From contig NZ_OZ075109.1 of the NCBI RefSeq assembly GCF_964186625.1, positions 434,001-498,000 of the forward strand: DNA of 64,000 nt, given 5' to 3'. The translations under genes and the position numbers were made by a program. The first letter of the stretch is position 1. Every line of letters starts with the position of its first letter. Shown here piece after piece: positions 53,306 through 62,210 of the stretch. The notes beneath the pieces were generated by a model that did no database searches, was not told where the DNA came from, and saw only the letters and a program-made list of their open reading frames with translations. The DNA is from Asticcacaulis sp. MM231. Lineage in GTDB: Bacteria; Pseudomonadota; Alphaproteobacteria; Caulobacterales; Caulobacteraceae.

Positions 53306-54792
53306 GGCGTCACAAGGCTTTGTTGTTTCAGAAATCGTGCCAGTCCCTGCATGTAGGTGCTATGGCTCGGCATGGAGTTTACCGCCTGATCTATGTCGCG
53401 CCGCATGCACAAAAGATACTGGGCGACCTTTTCCCGGGATGCACGATCGACGACGCGGTCATGGCGTGCGGGCCGTCGCCCCATGCCGTAATGCAGGATG
53501 ATCCAGTCTTCCGGCGTGAAAGGCTCAAGGTCAAAGGCGACATGCAAGCCCCGGCTCTCAAACTGCTCTATCTTGGCGGTCAGCCGCTCATCGACAGGGG
53601 CCAAGCGGGCGGCGTGCCAGTAGGGCGTGTCAGGGAAGTCGAAACCTTCAAACAGGGCGCGATTGAACAGACCGGCGTGCTGGTAATCGTCCACATAGCC
53701 ACGGTTAAACGCTTTTCGTTCTACCGACATGCGCCGGCTTACAGGCAGCAGGTTCAGCAGACGTTGAATATCGCGTTGCAGCAAGATAAGGGGCGCCGGC
53801 GTCACCGGCTCAACAACAGCGGCAGCCTGGCCGATCGCGACGCAATTGCCGGACCACGCGCAATCATGATGTCCCAGTGTAAGCTCAGTCTGGAGAGCCG
53901 CAGACTCTTCGTGAGCCTGTCTCGCCTGATCTTCCGAGTCCGGATCAAAGACCACTAATCGCGCCACTTTCCCCTGAAGCGTTGTCTCGGCTGACCATCC
54001 AAACGCATCACCCGTTACGGTCCTCAACGGGGCGCCCAATTCAGCTCTGAGCGTAAAGTCAGCCAGGGCGCCCAGCCGGCGATCACCGTTAAAAGGCACG
54101 CCAAGCGTCGAGATCAGCTGCGCCTCAGGGCCGGAACAATCGACATAGAGATCGGCGGTCAGCCTTTGACCATCCGCCAGATGAAGAGCGTTAATCTCCC
54201 CAGCCGCCTGGTCAATCCGGGTCACTGCGGCGGCGAGCTTTGTGACACGACCGCTGGCGGCGCGTTCAAACACAGCCCCGTACGACGAGGCCTCAATCTG
54301 ATAACCGTATTCCGCACGGGACAGGGCATGCCCCTGCCCCTCGGGTGGATGAGCAAACACGCCCCGTCGCCCCGCGACTGCAGAGGCGAGGTAGGGCTCG
54401 ATCTCATAGATAGCCTGTTGCGTCAGGTAGTGCTGGAAAGGTACGCCCTCAAGAATCGGGAACGGCAGTTGAAAGGTCTGTGCCCACGATGCCCGATCTA
54501 AACCCCAGTCCTTGTAGAGCGTACCAAATGAGAAAGCCGTGTTGCTTTGAAGGACCAGTTGCGGCTCGGAGACGCCGGCGGCCAGATTGAAATCATAGGC
54601 CGAAGGTGGCGTGACGCTGCCATAAAACACATCCGTGGCTGACGCATCGCTACCGCCAAGCCAAGTTATGCGAAGCGACGCCGGTGCCTGATGCGCCAGC
54701 GCTGCCGCCGTCATTTGTGCGGCCAGGCCAGAGCCGTAAAGCACGATATGCTGAGGACCAGGGTCGGAGGGTGTTGCCGTCTGTTCGGTCAT
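53302..54792 (-). CDS. Degenerate halogenase-family protein lacking catalytic Lys and WxWxIP
   Basis: 496 residues. The flavin-binding start LYGSGLAAQMTAAA and the family's overall order are kept, including LYVDCSGPEAQLI and NCVAIGQAAAVVEPV. However, GVGEAT reads FYGSVTPPS, the catalytic Lys position is Ser88 (AFSFGTLYKDWG against FKLGIEFVDWR), WxWxIP is replaced by FGWSAET, and EPLESTS is replaced by EPVTPAP. Such a protein is unlikely to halogenate by the known route. It may be a partner subunit, a scaffold or a different flavoenzyme. The start at 54792 follows the previous stop by 4 bases, and its own stop is coupled to the next gene. The reading frame is fully open, which argues against simple decay. 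Confidence 0.85.
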   Translation of the reverse strand: MTEQTATPSDPGPQHIVLYGSGLAAQMTAAALAHQAPASLRITWLGGSDASATDVFYGSVTPPSAYDFNLAAGVSEPQLVLQSNTAFSFGTLYKDWGLDRASWAQTFQLPFPILEGVPFQHYLTQQAIYEIEPYLASAVAGRRGVFAHPPEGQGHALSRAEYGYQIEASSYGAVFERAASGRVTKLAAAVTRIDQAAGEINALHLADGQRLTADLYVDCSGPEAQLISTLGVPFNGDRRLGALADFTLRAELGAPLRTVTGDAFGWSAETTLQGKVARLVVFDPDSEDQARQAHEESAALQTELTLGHHDCAWSGNCVAIGQAAAVVEPVTPAPLILLQRDIQRLLNLLPVSRRMSVERKAFNRGYVDDYQHAGLFNRALFEGFDFPDTPYWHAARLAPVDERLTAKIEQFESRGLHVAFDLEPFTPEDWIILHYGMGRRPARHDRVVDRASREKVAQYLLCMRRDIDQAVNSMPSHSTYMQGLARFLKQQSLVTP

Positions 54793-54796
54793 GGCC

Positions 54797-56338
54797 CTAC
54801 CCTGCCTTCGCCACAAGCGGTTCAGTCTTCGACGCCGCGCCAAATTGTTTGAGATAGGCGGCATGATCCGGCAAGTCCGCCACCGACATCTGGATACGTC
54901 GGCGCAACGCCTCGGCATGTTGCCTGACCTCTTGCTCCGGCGCCTTGTCGGCCCGAGGATCATAGCCTTGAGGCAAAAGATTTTGACCCAGCATGACAGC
55001 CACCCAGCTTGGCGGCAGAAACACCCCGAATTCATAGCGGGTCAGATGACCACGTGTCAGCCACGCCGATATCTTTTCCTGCAAACTGTCCGGCAAGGTC
55101 AGATTGCGGAAATGGCGCCACATCTCAGTGTCATCGCGCTGTGTGGCGACGTAATGCAGGAGCAGGAAGTCACGCACCCGTTCAAAATTCAAACCCATGC
55201 GGCGGTTGTATTCCGTGCGGTCTGACTCCATGAACCGCTTGTCAGGAAAGATCTGAAGCAGCTCGGTAATGCCTTCCTGAATCAGGTGGATAGAGGTGGA
55301 TTCGAGCGGCTCAAGAAAGCCCGCCGCCAGACCGATGGCGACAACGTTCTTGTTCCAGAACGCGCGACGGCGGCCGGTCGTAAAATATAGCTGCCGCGGG
55401 TCAGCCAGTTTTGGCGCATCGAGATTGCCCAGCAAACGGTCGGCCGCCGCATCGTCGGAGATAAACTCGCTGCAATAGACGTGGCCATTGCCCGTTCTGT
55501 GTTGCAAGGGGATGCGCCATTGCCATCCCGCCTCCAGCGCCGTCGCGCGCGTAAACGGCGTCAAAGTCCCGCGCGACTCGCAAGGTACGGCGATCGCGCG
55601 ATTGCACGGCAGCCATTGGCTCCAGTCGTCGTACCCTGTGTGCAGGGCCTGCTCGATCAAGATACCACGGAAGCCGGAACAGTCGACGTAGAGATCGGCA
55701 TGAAGCGTCTGCCCGCTGTCCAGAGTGACGCTGTCAATGTGACCAGTGCGGGCGTCCAGAGCGGTAGCCATGACCTTGCCCTGAACGCGGACAACGCCAT
55801 TGGCCTCGGCAAACTGGCGAAGAAACGCCGCATAGCGCGTGGCGTCGAATTGATAGGCATAGCCAAAGGACGATTCAATCTGGCTTTTATCCGTGGAAGG
55901 ATGCCGGAATCGAGACTGCTCTGCCGCCATAATGGAGTAGGCATACTCATCAAGCCTGTGTGTCTCGCCAAGCTTTTGCAGGCGAAGCCAATGTTGGTAA
56001 AACGGTAAATTGTTGAGCTCTTGTCCATAGTCGCCAAAGGGATGGATGTAGCGATCGCCGATCCGCCCCCAATTGCAAAACTCGATACCGAGCTTAAACG
56101 TGGCCTCTGTCGCTCTCATAAAGCCGGCTTCATCTATGTTCAGTGCATTGTTGAAGCTGCGGATGGCAGGCAAGGTGGCCTCCCCCACACCGACCGTTCC
56201 GATTTCGTCGGATTCGATCAGAACGATGTATACCGGCAGGCCTTTCAGCTTATGCGACAGCGCGGCAGCCGTCATCCAGCCGGCCGTGCCGCCACCCAAG
56301 ATACATACCGTATCGATGGCGTCAGGAGGTAAACTCAT
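54797..56338 (-). CDS. Flavin-dependent halogenase (tryptophan 7-halogenase family)
   Basis: 513 residues. FAD motif LGGGTAGWM (about 14-22), GVGEATLPAI, catalytic Lys82 in ATFKLGIEF, WQWRIP, and FLEPLESTSIHL are all present, so it should be active. It has a slightly longer C-terminal tail than its paralogues (KTEPLVAKAG). Its ATG overlaps the stop of the 35-residue ORF upstream (ATGA), and GGAG lies 11 bases before it. First of four halogenase-family genes in the operon. Confidence 0.92.
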   Translation of the reverse strand: MSLPPDAIDTVCILGGGTAGWMTAAALSHKLKGLPVYIVLIESDEIGTVGVGEATLPAIRSFNNALNIDEAGFMRATEATFKLGIEFCNWGRIGDRYIHPFGDYGQELNNLPFYQHWLRLQKLGETHRLDEYAYSIMAAEQSRFRHPSTDKSQIESSFGYAYQFDATRYAAFLRQFAEANGVVRVQGKVMATALDARTGHIDSVTLDSGQTLHADLYVDCSGFRGILIEQALHTGYDDWSQWLPCNRAIAVPCESRGTLTPFTRATALEAGWQWRIPLQHRTGNGHVYCSEFISDDAAADRLLGNLDAPKLADPRQLYFTTGRRRAFWNKNVVAIGLAAGFLEPLESTSIHLIQEGITELLQIFPDKRFMESDRTEYNRRMGLNFERVRDFLLLHYVATQRDDTEMWRHFRNLTLPDSLQEKISAWLTRGHLTRYEFGVFLPPSWVAVMLGQNLLPQGYDPRADKAPEQEVRQHAEALRRRIQMSVADLPDHAAYLKQFGAASKTEPLVAKAG

Positions 56339-56442
56339 GGCCTGTCGTCTCCACGTTTATTTGGGCTGGTTGCCGTAACGGCACCAGCTTGCATCTGCTG
56401 CTGAAAAGCATGAAGATCACGACCAGACAGGAAGACACTCAT
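56335..56442 (-). CDS. Hidden 35-residue ORF coupled at both ends in the halogenase operon
   Basis: The ATG at 56442 overlaps the stop of the DUF6445-like gene, and the TGA at 56335-56337 overlaps the ATG of the first halogenase, giving ATGA at both ends. The peptide begins MSVFLSGRDLHAFQQQMQ and ends RGDDRP. It has no Trp, no membrane segment and no motif I recognise. The exact fit between two coupled genes argues for translation, either of a functional peptide or simply to carry ribosomes to the halogenase start. Confidence 0.5.
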   Translation of the reverse strand: MSVFLSGRDLHAFQQQMQAGAVTATSPNKRGDDRP

Positions 56443-57137
56443 GCTGTAGCCCCTTGGGTGCGCACAAATATATTGCCCGTAAGGCGACCCTTTCGCGGAT
56501 CATCGCTATAGGCGAAATCTGGCGATATATAACCGGAATGCAGCAGAAAGCCCTGATAGATCACCAGGCGATTAAAGCGCGCTTCAACCGAGAAAATTTT
56601 CTCATACAGATCGTCATAAGCCGAGACATAACTGGCCGAGGCGCGATCGAGGCTTTGCGCTTCCGTGGAAAGCGCCTGCCGTAACCTTTGAGAGTTACCC
56701 GTGTCGGCCCGCTCAAGCCCTGTGCCGATATGACGATAGAAGGCGGTCCCTGTCCCCGGCAAATCATGCAGGTGATGCAGAACCGCCAACACGCTGTGAT
56801 CGTCGCAATCGACATGCGGGACGCGCTGGACCGCGCGCAGTCCCTCAGGCCTTGTTGTCAGTAGTGAAAAACTGGCCTCGACAACGGCAAAGTCCTTGGC
56901 GGCAAAACCTTTGAGGATATACGGCGCCGCTGTTTGCAAAGCGGACAGCACGTAGACCGACGCCGCATCACCGGGTGAGATTTGACGCCTCTGACCAGGA
57001 TATGCGGTGGCGCCCTCCGGCGGGAATGGCGCAAGGGCCGCAGCAGCCTCCACAACCTTATGCGCGTCATCTAAAAAGTCATCGATGACAACAACGCGCG
57101 ATCCGGAGTTTCCGATGTCATGCACGTCAACCTTCAT
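56439..57137 (-). CDS. DUF6445-like protein with 2-oxoglutarate/Fe(II) dioxygenase-type residues
   Basis: 232 residues with no leader. HVDCDD (His about 108, Asp about 110) and a later LLHSGYI with a downstream RLTGNIFVR fit the HxD...H and Arg of the double-stranded beta-helix dioxygenases, though the fold is inferred. I place it in DUF6445, a family found with tryptophan-halogenase-type genes in Caulobacterales. It leads the six-gene operon and is coupled to the next ORF by ATGA. Hydroxylation of the same unknown substrate as the halogenases is a reasonable guess only. Confidence 0.72.
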   Translation of the reverse strand: MKVDVHDIGNSGSRVVVIDDFLDDAHKVVEAAAALAPFPPEGATAYPGQRRQISPGDAASVYVLSALQTAAPYILKGFAAKDFAVVEASFSLLTTRPEGLRAVQRVPHVDCDDHSVLAVLHHLHDLPGTGTAFYRHIGTGLERADTGNSQRLRQALSTEAQSLDRASASYVSAYDDLYEKIFSVEARFNRLVIYQGFLLHSGYISPDFAYSDDPRKGRLTGNIFVRTQGATA

Positions 57138-57467
57138 CTCCAGGCTTGCCTCCCTATGGCTTGGGCACTAGGGCCTTTTTTGAAGGCTTTTTGTTTTTGA
57201 ATCCACTAAAGACCGATTTCGACGCAAGAAGCCATGCCTAAAATGAGAAAAAGGGGCGCCGCACGTCTCGGGTGCGACACCCCAACACACATATGGCGTC
57301 AATTTTCGGGAGAAGACTGAAACCGATTACATCGTATGATATTTGACTAAAAAATCAATCCCATTTACCTGCAATTATTTGAAATAATTAAATAAAATGT
57401 CAAATCTGCAATAATGCGCAACCCTCATTGCTTCCATGAAGGCTGTGCATTTGGGGTATTGAACAGC
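57138..57467. promoter_or_regulatory. Gap with the halogenase-operon promoter and ATTTGAC/GTCAAAT half-sites
   Basis: This 330-base gap contains a minus-strand terminator (57248-57283) and an AT-rich stretch with ATTTGAC at 57341 and TGTCAAAT at 57399, the half-sites of the palindrome found at 61976. The promoter for the DUF6445-halogenase operon must lie within it. No ORF is supported. Confidence 0.45.
57248..57283 (-). terminator. Rho-independent terminator after the CC0125-like gene
   Basis: On the minus strand GGGG pairs with CCCC and GTCGCAC-type inner pairs (CGCAC/GTGCG) enclose a short loop. The hairpin is followed by TTTTT and then CTC. It would end transcripts from the TonB receptor and small secreted gene before the halogenase operon. 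Confidence 0.7.
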
Positions 57468-58088
57468 CTACTTCAATCCGGCACGAATTTCCTCGCTTGT
57501 AGCCTTGGCGTCAAAAATCTCAGGCTGCTTGGAGAGGCCGGCAAAATTGGCCTCGTCGCCCTTGCCCATTTGGATGATGAGTACGGCCTGAACGACAGTC
57601 TTTGGCCGCCAGCGTTCCAGGACCGAGGGCGGAACATCACCACCACCATATCCGCCGGTAGACGGCCCCATATTGACATTCGCATCTCCGCCACCAGAGC
57701 CGGCGGATTGATCTCCACCGGAGCCGGTACCGGCAGTCTCGTTGCCCATGAATGCACCCGTCCGGCCGGCGATATCATTGGCGCTACCGACTTCGACTTC
57801 GCGAATGGTGGTGGCGATGACCGCGAACCATTCAAAGCCAGATTCTTGAGTGAACTCGGCCGCCCGAAGCAAGGCCAGGTTCGCTGCCTGATCGCGCTTC
57901 ATTCTGGCGTCACCGGTGTAAGTGACAACGTAACGGCCATTATCAATGGCCGTGGTTGAATATCCGACACCGCCCTTTGGGCCGGCCGCTTGATATACGG
58001 GAGCCTTGGCCAAAGCCGGACCCGACAGGACGACCGTGGCTGTGCCGAGGCACAGCAAGGCCGATAACAGTCCTAAAGATTGCCTCAT
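57468..58088 (-). CDS. CC0125/CC1285-family secreted protein
   Basis: 206 residues with a Sec leader (LLSALLCLGTATVVLSGPALA). The core GYSTTAIDNGRYVVTYTGDARM then ALLRAAEFTQESGFEWFAVI matches the Caulobacter CC0125/CC1285 family, usually lipoproteins; here no lipobox Cys follows the leader. A Gly-rich linker (about 120-150, GTGSGGDQSAGSGGG) joins a short C-terminal part. Function unknown, and the cell envelope is likely. ATG at 58088 has GGAAG before it; the longer frame to 58178 adds only a basic stretch. It follows the TonB receptor gene after a strong hairpin. Confidence 0.75.
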   Translation of the reverse strand: MRQSLGLLSALLCLGTATVVLSGPALAKAPVYQAAGPKGGVGYSTTAIDNGRYVVTYTGDARMKRDQAANLALLRAAEFTQESGFEWFAVIATTIREVEVGSANDIAGRTGAFMGNETAGTGSGGDQSAGSGGGDANVNMGPSTGGYGGGDVPPSVLERWRPKTVVQAVLIIQMGKGDEANFAGLSKQPEIFDAKATSEEIRAGLK

Positions 58089-58142
58089 CTTGCGCTTCCT
58101 TTGTCTTTTGCGTTTTGAACGCGTCTGAAGGGGGACATGACT

Positions 58143-58170
58143 CAAGGAGCGGTCAGAAAGCCGCTCCTTG
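58143..58170 (-). terminator. Strong stem-loop between TonB receptor and CC0125-like genes
   Basis: CAAGGAGCGG and CCGCTCCTTG form a perfect 10-base stem with an 8-base loop directly after the receptor stop. There is no T-run, so it may stabilise the receptor mRNA or reduce read-through rather than fully terminate. Confidence 0.6.
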
Positions 58171-58183
58171 ATCATCATAGGCC

Positions 58184-61100
58184 CTAGTACTGGTATTGAA
58201 CACTCAGCACGAAGCGGCGGTCGTTCATGAAGCTGAACCGGTCGACACGCTGCCCATTGGCGTTGACCAGAGCCGTCGCCTTGTTTTTGGTATCCAACAG
58301 GTTGGAACCGTTCAGGCTGATCTGCAACTGGCGATTGACCTTGTACTTGATCGATCCGTCGAGGAATCCGACATCCGAAAGATAAATCGGGTCGCCGGTG
58401 ATGTAGTCACGGTAGGTCGTCAGGTTCTCGGACCGCCAGTTATAGGCCGCACGCGCTTCCCATTTGCTGTCCTGGTAGATACCGACGATGTTGAAGATGT
58501 ACTTGGACTGGCCCAAGAGATCCTTGACACCGAAGCGGTAGATGGTGCCGAAGTCGTCAGGTACTCCATTACCATCGGTATCGATAGACGCCGGAGGTGG
58601 GGTGGCGCTGGCTTCGATATAGGTGAAGTTCGATTGCAGGCCCAGATGCGAGAAGATACCGGGCAAGAAGTCATAGAACTGTTGATAGGCCAGTTCCACG
58701 CCCTTGATCTGGGCTTCGTCGGCATTGACCTGACCACCATAGACGATATTGACGGTCTTGCCATCCAGCGTCTTCGAACCCAAGGTAACATCGCCGCCTT
58801 GAATGATGTTCTGCAGATCCTTATAGAAGAGAGCGGTCGAAACAGTACCCCCCTTGAAGTACCATTCCCAAGACAGATCGAAGTTGTCCGAGGTGATGGG
58901 CTTCAGGTTCGGATTACCACCGGTGATCCGGATCTGGTCGAGCGAGATATTTTGGGCGCCACGATCCACACCGAACAGAGGATCCTCTATGCAAGTCGTA
59001 GCTGGAGCTACTGGAGTGCACTTCACGATTGGTGGATACGCGGTTCGGGTAGTGACGGCGTTGGTCACCTGTCCGGCACGCATGTCCTGAATGTTCGGGC
59101 GGCTCAGGTTTTGGCTGGCGCCAAAACGGATAAGCATCTCGCTGTTCAGGTTCCACTTCAGGTTAAACGAAGGCAGCCAATGTGTGTCCTTGACAGAAAC
59201 CGTGCGAGGGGTCGCCAGGCTCTGCAGGAACAGGGTTGTTTCCGGCAGGAAGTCTTGCGGCGCGTCACGGGATTCGGCGTCCGGCGTCCGCGGACTACCC
59301 ACCGTCGACGCTGTTTGTAAATCCTCATCAAACGGCTTGTAGGCCATGAAGCCGGTCGAGGCGAGTTCGGTTGAGGTATAGCGCACACCGAAATTACCAT
59401 CGATCGACATGCCGTTGTTGAATTCCTTGCCGAAATTCATCATGGCGTAAAGGTTGGTGGTTTTTTCAATGACGTCAGAGGTACGCGCGGGATCGTAGTT
59501 CGGCGAACCATCCGCTTTCAGTTGCGACTTCCAGCCCAGCTTCGAGGTGCCATCGGCATTGTTGAAGGTTGGCTCGTTGTTCATGTAGTTGGTCAACTTG
59601 ATCGGATCAAGCAGCAAGTCAGACCGGATAGCGAGGAACTTGGTGTTCTCGCCTTGTAACACACCGCCACGATAGAAATCGGCATAGTCGATCGTTTCAT
59701 AGGCGGGCGTCGCCTGACTGGCGAACAGACCAAGGCCGGTATCGTCCCAGGCAGGTGCAACGCTGGCCCAGTTAACATCCATTTCCTGGTTCACTTGGCT
59801 GCGTTCCGAATAACGCGCGCCAAACTTGACCGACTTGAACCAGGTCTCACCGGCAAAATCATACTGCACGTCGGCCTTGAACGCCGTCAGTTCGCCCGTA
59901 CCATCGTGGTGACCCTCACCGGCATAGAGCCAGAAGGCGGCGTTTGGGTCAGCCATACCGTTTTGCGCAGTGGGAGTATAGGCGTAGACGGGGTCGCCAT
60001 TGCCATCCACTCCCGTTTGCACAGCGCCAGCAACTTGCCCCGGATTGATTTTCGTGCGCGGATCCGCTGTCAGGGTAACCTGTGGGTTATCAAGGCCCGG
60101 CACGATGAAGGCATTTGCCCAGGTCTGAGCACCGCCCCAGATTTCGGTAGATTTCGCCGATGCCTTGGTCTTTTGCGCATCGAGCTCAATAAACAAGCGA
60201 TCCGAGGGACGCCATTTGAAGTTCAGGCTCAAATCTTCCGTGGTGGTCGTTTCGCGCTTGCCGATACCCAGAACCGTTGGCCCCAGACCATAGGCGCCAA
60301 TCCAGCTGTCGAAATCGTTCGTCACCATGCCAGACGTCATCAGGCCACCATCGACCGCAAACTGCGTTTCGCAATAGTCTACGGGGCGCACCGGAGACGT
60401 GCTGACCTCAGGCACGTTACATCTGTTAAGACCTGCCAACGTGGTATTATCAAAGGTCGCATCCGTGATCTTATATCTCTGGTTGTTGCCACCAGCAGGG
60501 AACAATTCGAGCGTATGCTCAACGCTCGCGGTTTTGTTGATGACCTTAATATACTTACCCGTCAGGCGCATATTGTCGTTTTTCCACTGCGCAGCCAGAT
60601 AGGCACTGGAACGGTCACGATCAATGTCACTGGCACGCAACTGGAAGCCTTCGATGACACCCACGGTCTTGCCGGGGACAATCTCGGTGACCGACGAAGG
60701 CTCGTTGGCGCTAGTGTCCGGATTGCCAGTATTGGCACCCCGCGGAATCGGCGCCGGCTGTTGCCAACCGTTATAGGTGGACTTCAGGTTCGACGTCGAC
60801 AGCGCGCCCATCAGACCGAATTCACCGACGCTGGTCGACCAGCGATTGCCGATGACGGCATTGTAGGAGGGCGAAAACTTCTTGGCGAGATCGCCATAGT
60901 TCACGTCCATTGAGACGGCGGCGAAATAGCCCTTGCGATCAAACGGCTCTAGAGTGCGCAGATTGATCGAACCGCCTATGCCGCCTTCGATCAGGTCGGC
61001 GGAGGTGTTTTTGTAAACGTCGACGCCGCCGACGAGCTGGGGCGGGATGCTTGACCAATCGAGCGAACGGCCACCATTGGCCGAAAATGCGTCACGACCG

Positions 61101-61505
61101 TTGAACTCCGAGCGCACGAAACCCAAGCCACGAATGAGGTTACCGCGACCTTCGGGCGACGGGAAGTCAGGGCTACCACCAATGGAGAAGCGGGTGACGG
61201 TTACGCCTGGCACGCGCTGCAGGGCTTCTGCGACAGACAGGTCGGGCAAGGATGCCACGTCCGAGGCGCTGATCGAATTCGACAAAGGTCGAGGCTTTGC
61301 GCTTGGTCGTAGCGGCAGTTTGAAGCGAGTTACGGATACCGGTGACGACCACGACCTGTGTATCGTCGGGCGCTGCGGTCGTTTCGGTAGCGGCAGGCTG
61401 AGCCGCTGGCGCAGCGTCCTGCGCAAAAGCCGTCGTGTAGGACATAGCCGCCGCAATGGCTGTAGATCCCAACAAAAGACGATAAATAACTGACTTTGAT
61501 TTCAT
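58184..61505 (-). pseudogene. TonB-dependent receptor, one-base frameshift before the plug domain
   Basis: A Sec leader (LLLGSTAIAAAMSYTTAFAQ) and the TonB-box-like TQVVVVTGIR are in one frame. The plug (SISASDVASLPDLSVAEALQRVPGV, then RGLGFVRSEFNGRDAFSANGG) and barrel are in another. Removing one base from AATT at 61276-61279 joins them as TFVDSISASDVASLPD, the consensus for this receptor class, giving about 1106 residues. The barrel ends in VLSVQYQY. Everything else is intact, so a base-calling error is plausible; otherwise the receptor is newly inactivated. It belongs to the large Caulobacter-type receptors commonly beside halogenase genes, and its ligand is unknown. ATG at 61505 has GGGAG at 6 bases. 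Confidence 0.88.
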
Positions 61506-62210
61506 CATGAACTCCCCGTTTTATTTCATTTTTTTTGATAGATTTTTTAGACGACCGCGAACCTGGACCGACGCGTCAAGCTTGGGGCGGCGACCCCGAA
61601 AACCACACGCTTTCATTCTCGGATACAGTTTCAATGACGCCATGCAGACGCACGCGTCCGCAGCGATACCTGGTTTTTAACCTCCCTATGTTGTTTTGAA
61701 TCTCGGAGATTTGGCTATCCAGCCGTTACTCTGAGAAGCTTATTTATAACTCAGACAATACATGGACGCATTTTGAACGCAATCGGCGTCTCTGCGTTAT
61801 GTAAAATATATGAAATTTTGTTGCAATAATGCTACTTTAGCGACGGACTACGATTAGGTCAACATCCGCCTACATTTATTAGACCCGCAAGAGAATTTAC
61901 AAAGCCGACTTAAAACAAGGCATTGTATTTGAACATTAAATCAATATGACAAGGAATTTTGCCATTTAGTTCAAATTTGACAAAACTGTCAAATAATACC
62001 CGGGCGAATTATATATGGTAATTATTTTTGCTAATAATCACAACGCCACCTTGCCGGGCGCTGGTGGCGCGCACACTTTTGGATAGCAATTTACTAGCCC
62101 TATTGACCGAACGACTTTGACGTTACTCTGGAGTGATCCTGAACAAATGCGGATAAAGACACGCGAATCGACACAGGTCTCCCTACCGAGCATCGCGTGT
62201 CAAACAGCTC
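61506..62210. other. Long AT-rich leader region of the TonB receptor with TTTGACA palindrome
   Basis: About 700 bases without a supported gene. It contains TTTGACA-AAAC-TGTCAAA, a perfect palindrome at 61976-61993, and a CGCCACC/GGTGGCG inverted repeat at 62044-62069. The receptor promoter should lie here, and the base composition is clearly AT-rich from 61700 to 62040. A regulated promoter or a small RNA gene is possible; nothing more can be shown. Confidence 0.5.
62158..62201 (-). terminator. Hairpin after the alkaline phosphatase gene
   Basis: GACACGCGA (62158-62166) and TCGCGTGTC (62193-62201) form a perfect 9-base stem with a 26-base loop, starting 9 bases after the phosphatase stop. 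On the minus strand TTTAT follows. The large loop makes it a moderate terminator candidate. Confidence 0.5.

Noticed and set aside
57190..57225. GCCTT/AAGGC hairpin followed by T5 on the plus strand
   Set aside because: No plus-strand gene precedes it, so a terminator role has no support.
58196..60913. Two plus-strand ORFs of about 370 residues each
   Set aside because: Both are opposite the TonB receptor barrel and encode low-complexity, unfamiliar sequence.
61509..62210. Riboswitch or small RNA in the TonB leader
   Set aside because: The region is long and AT-rich but I could not identify any known aptamer core; only short palindromes are visible.
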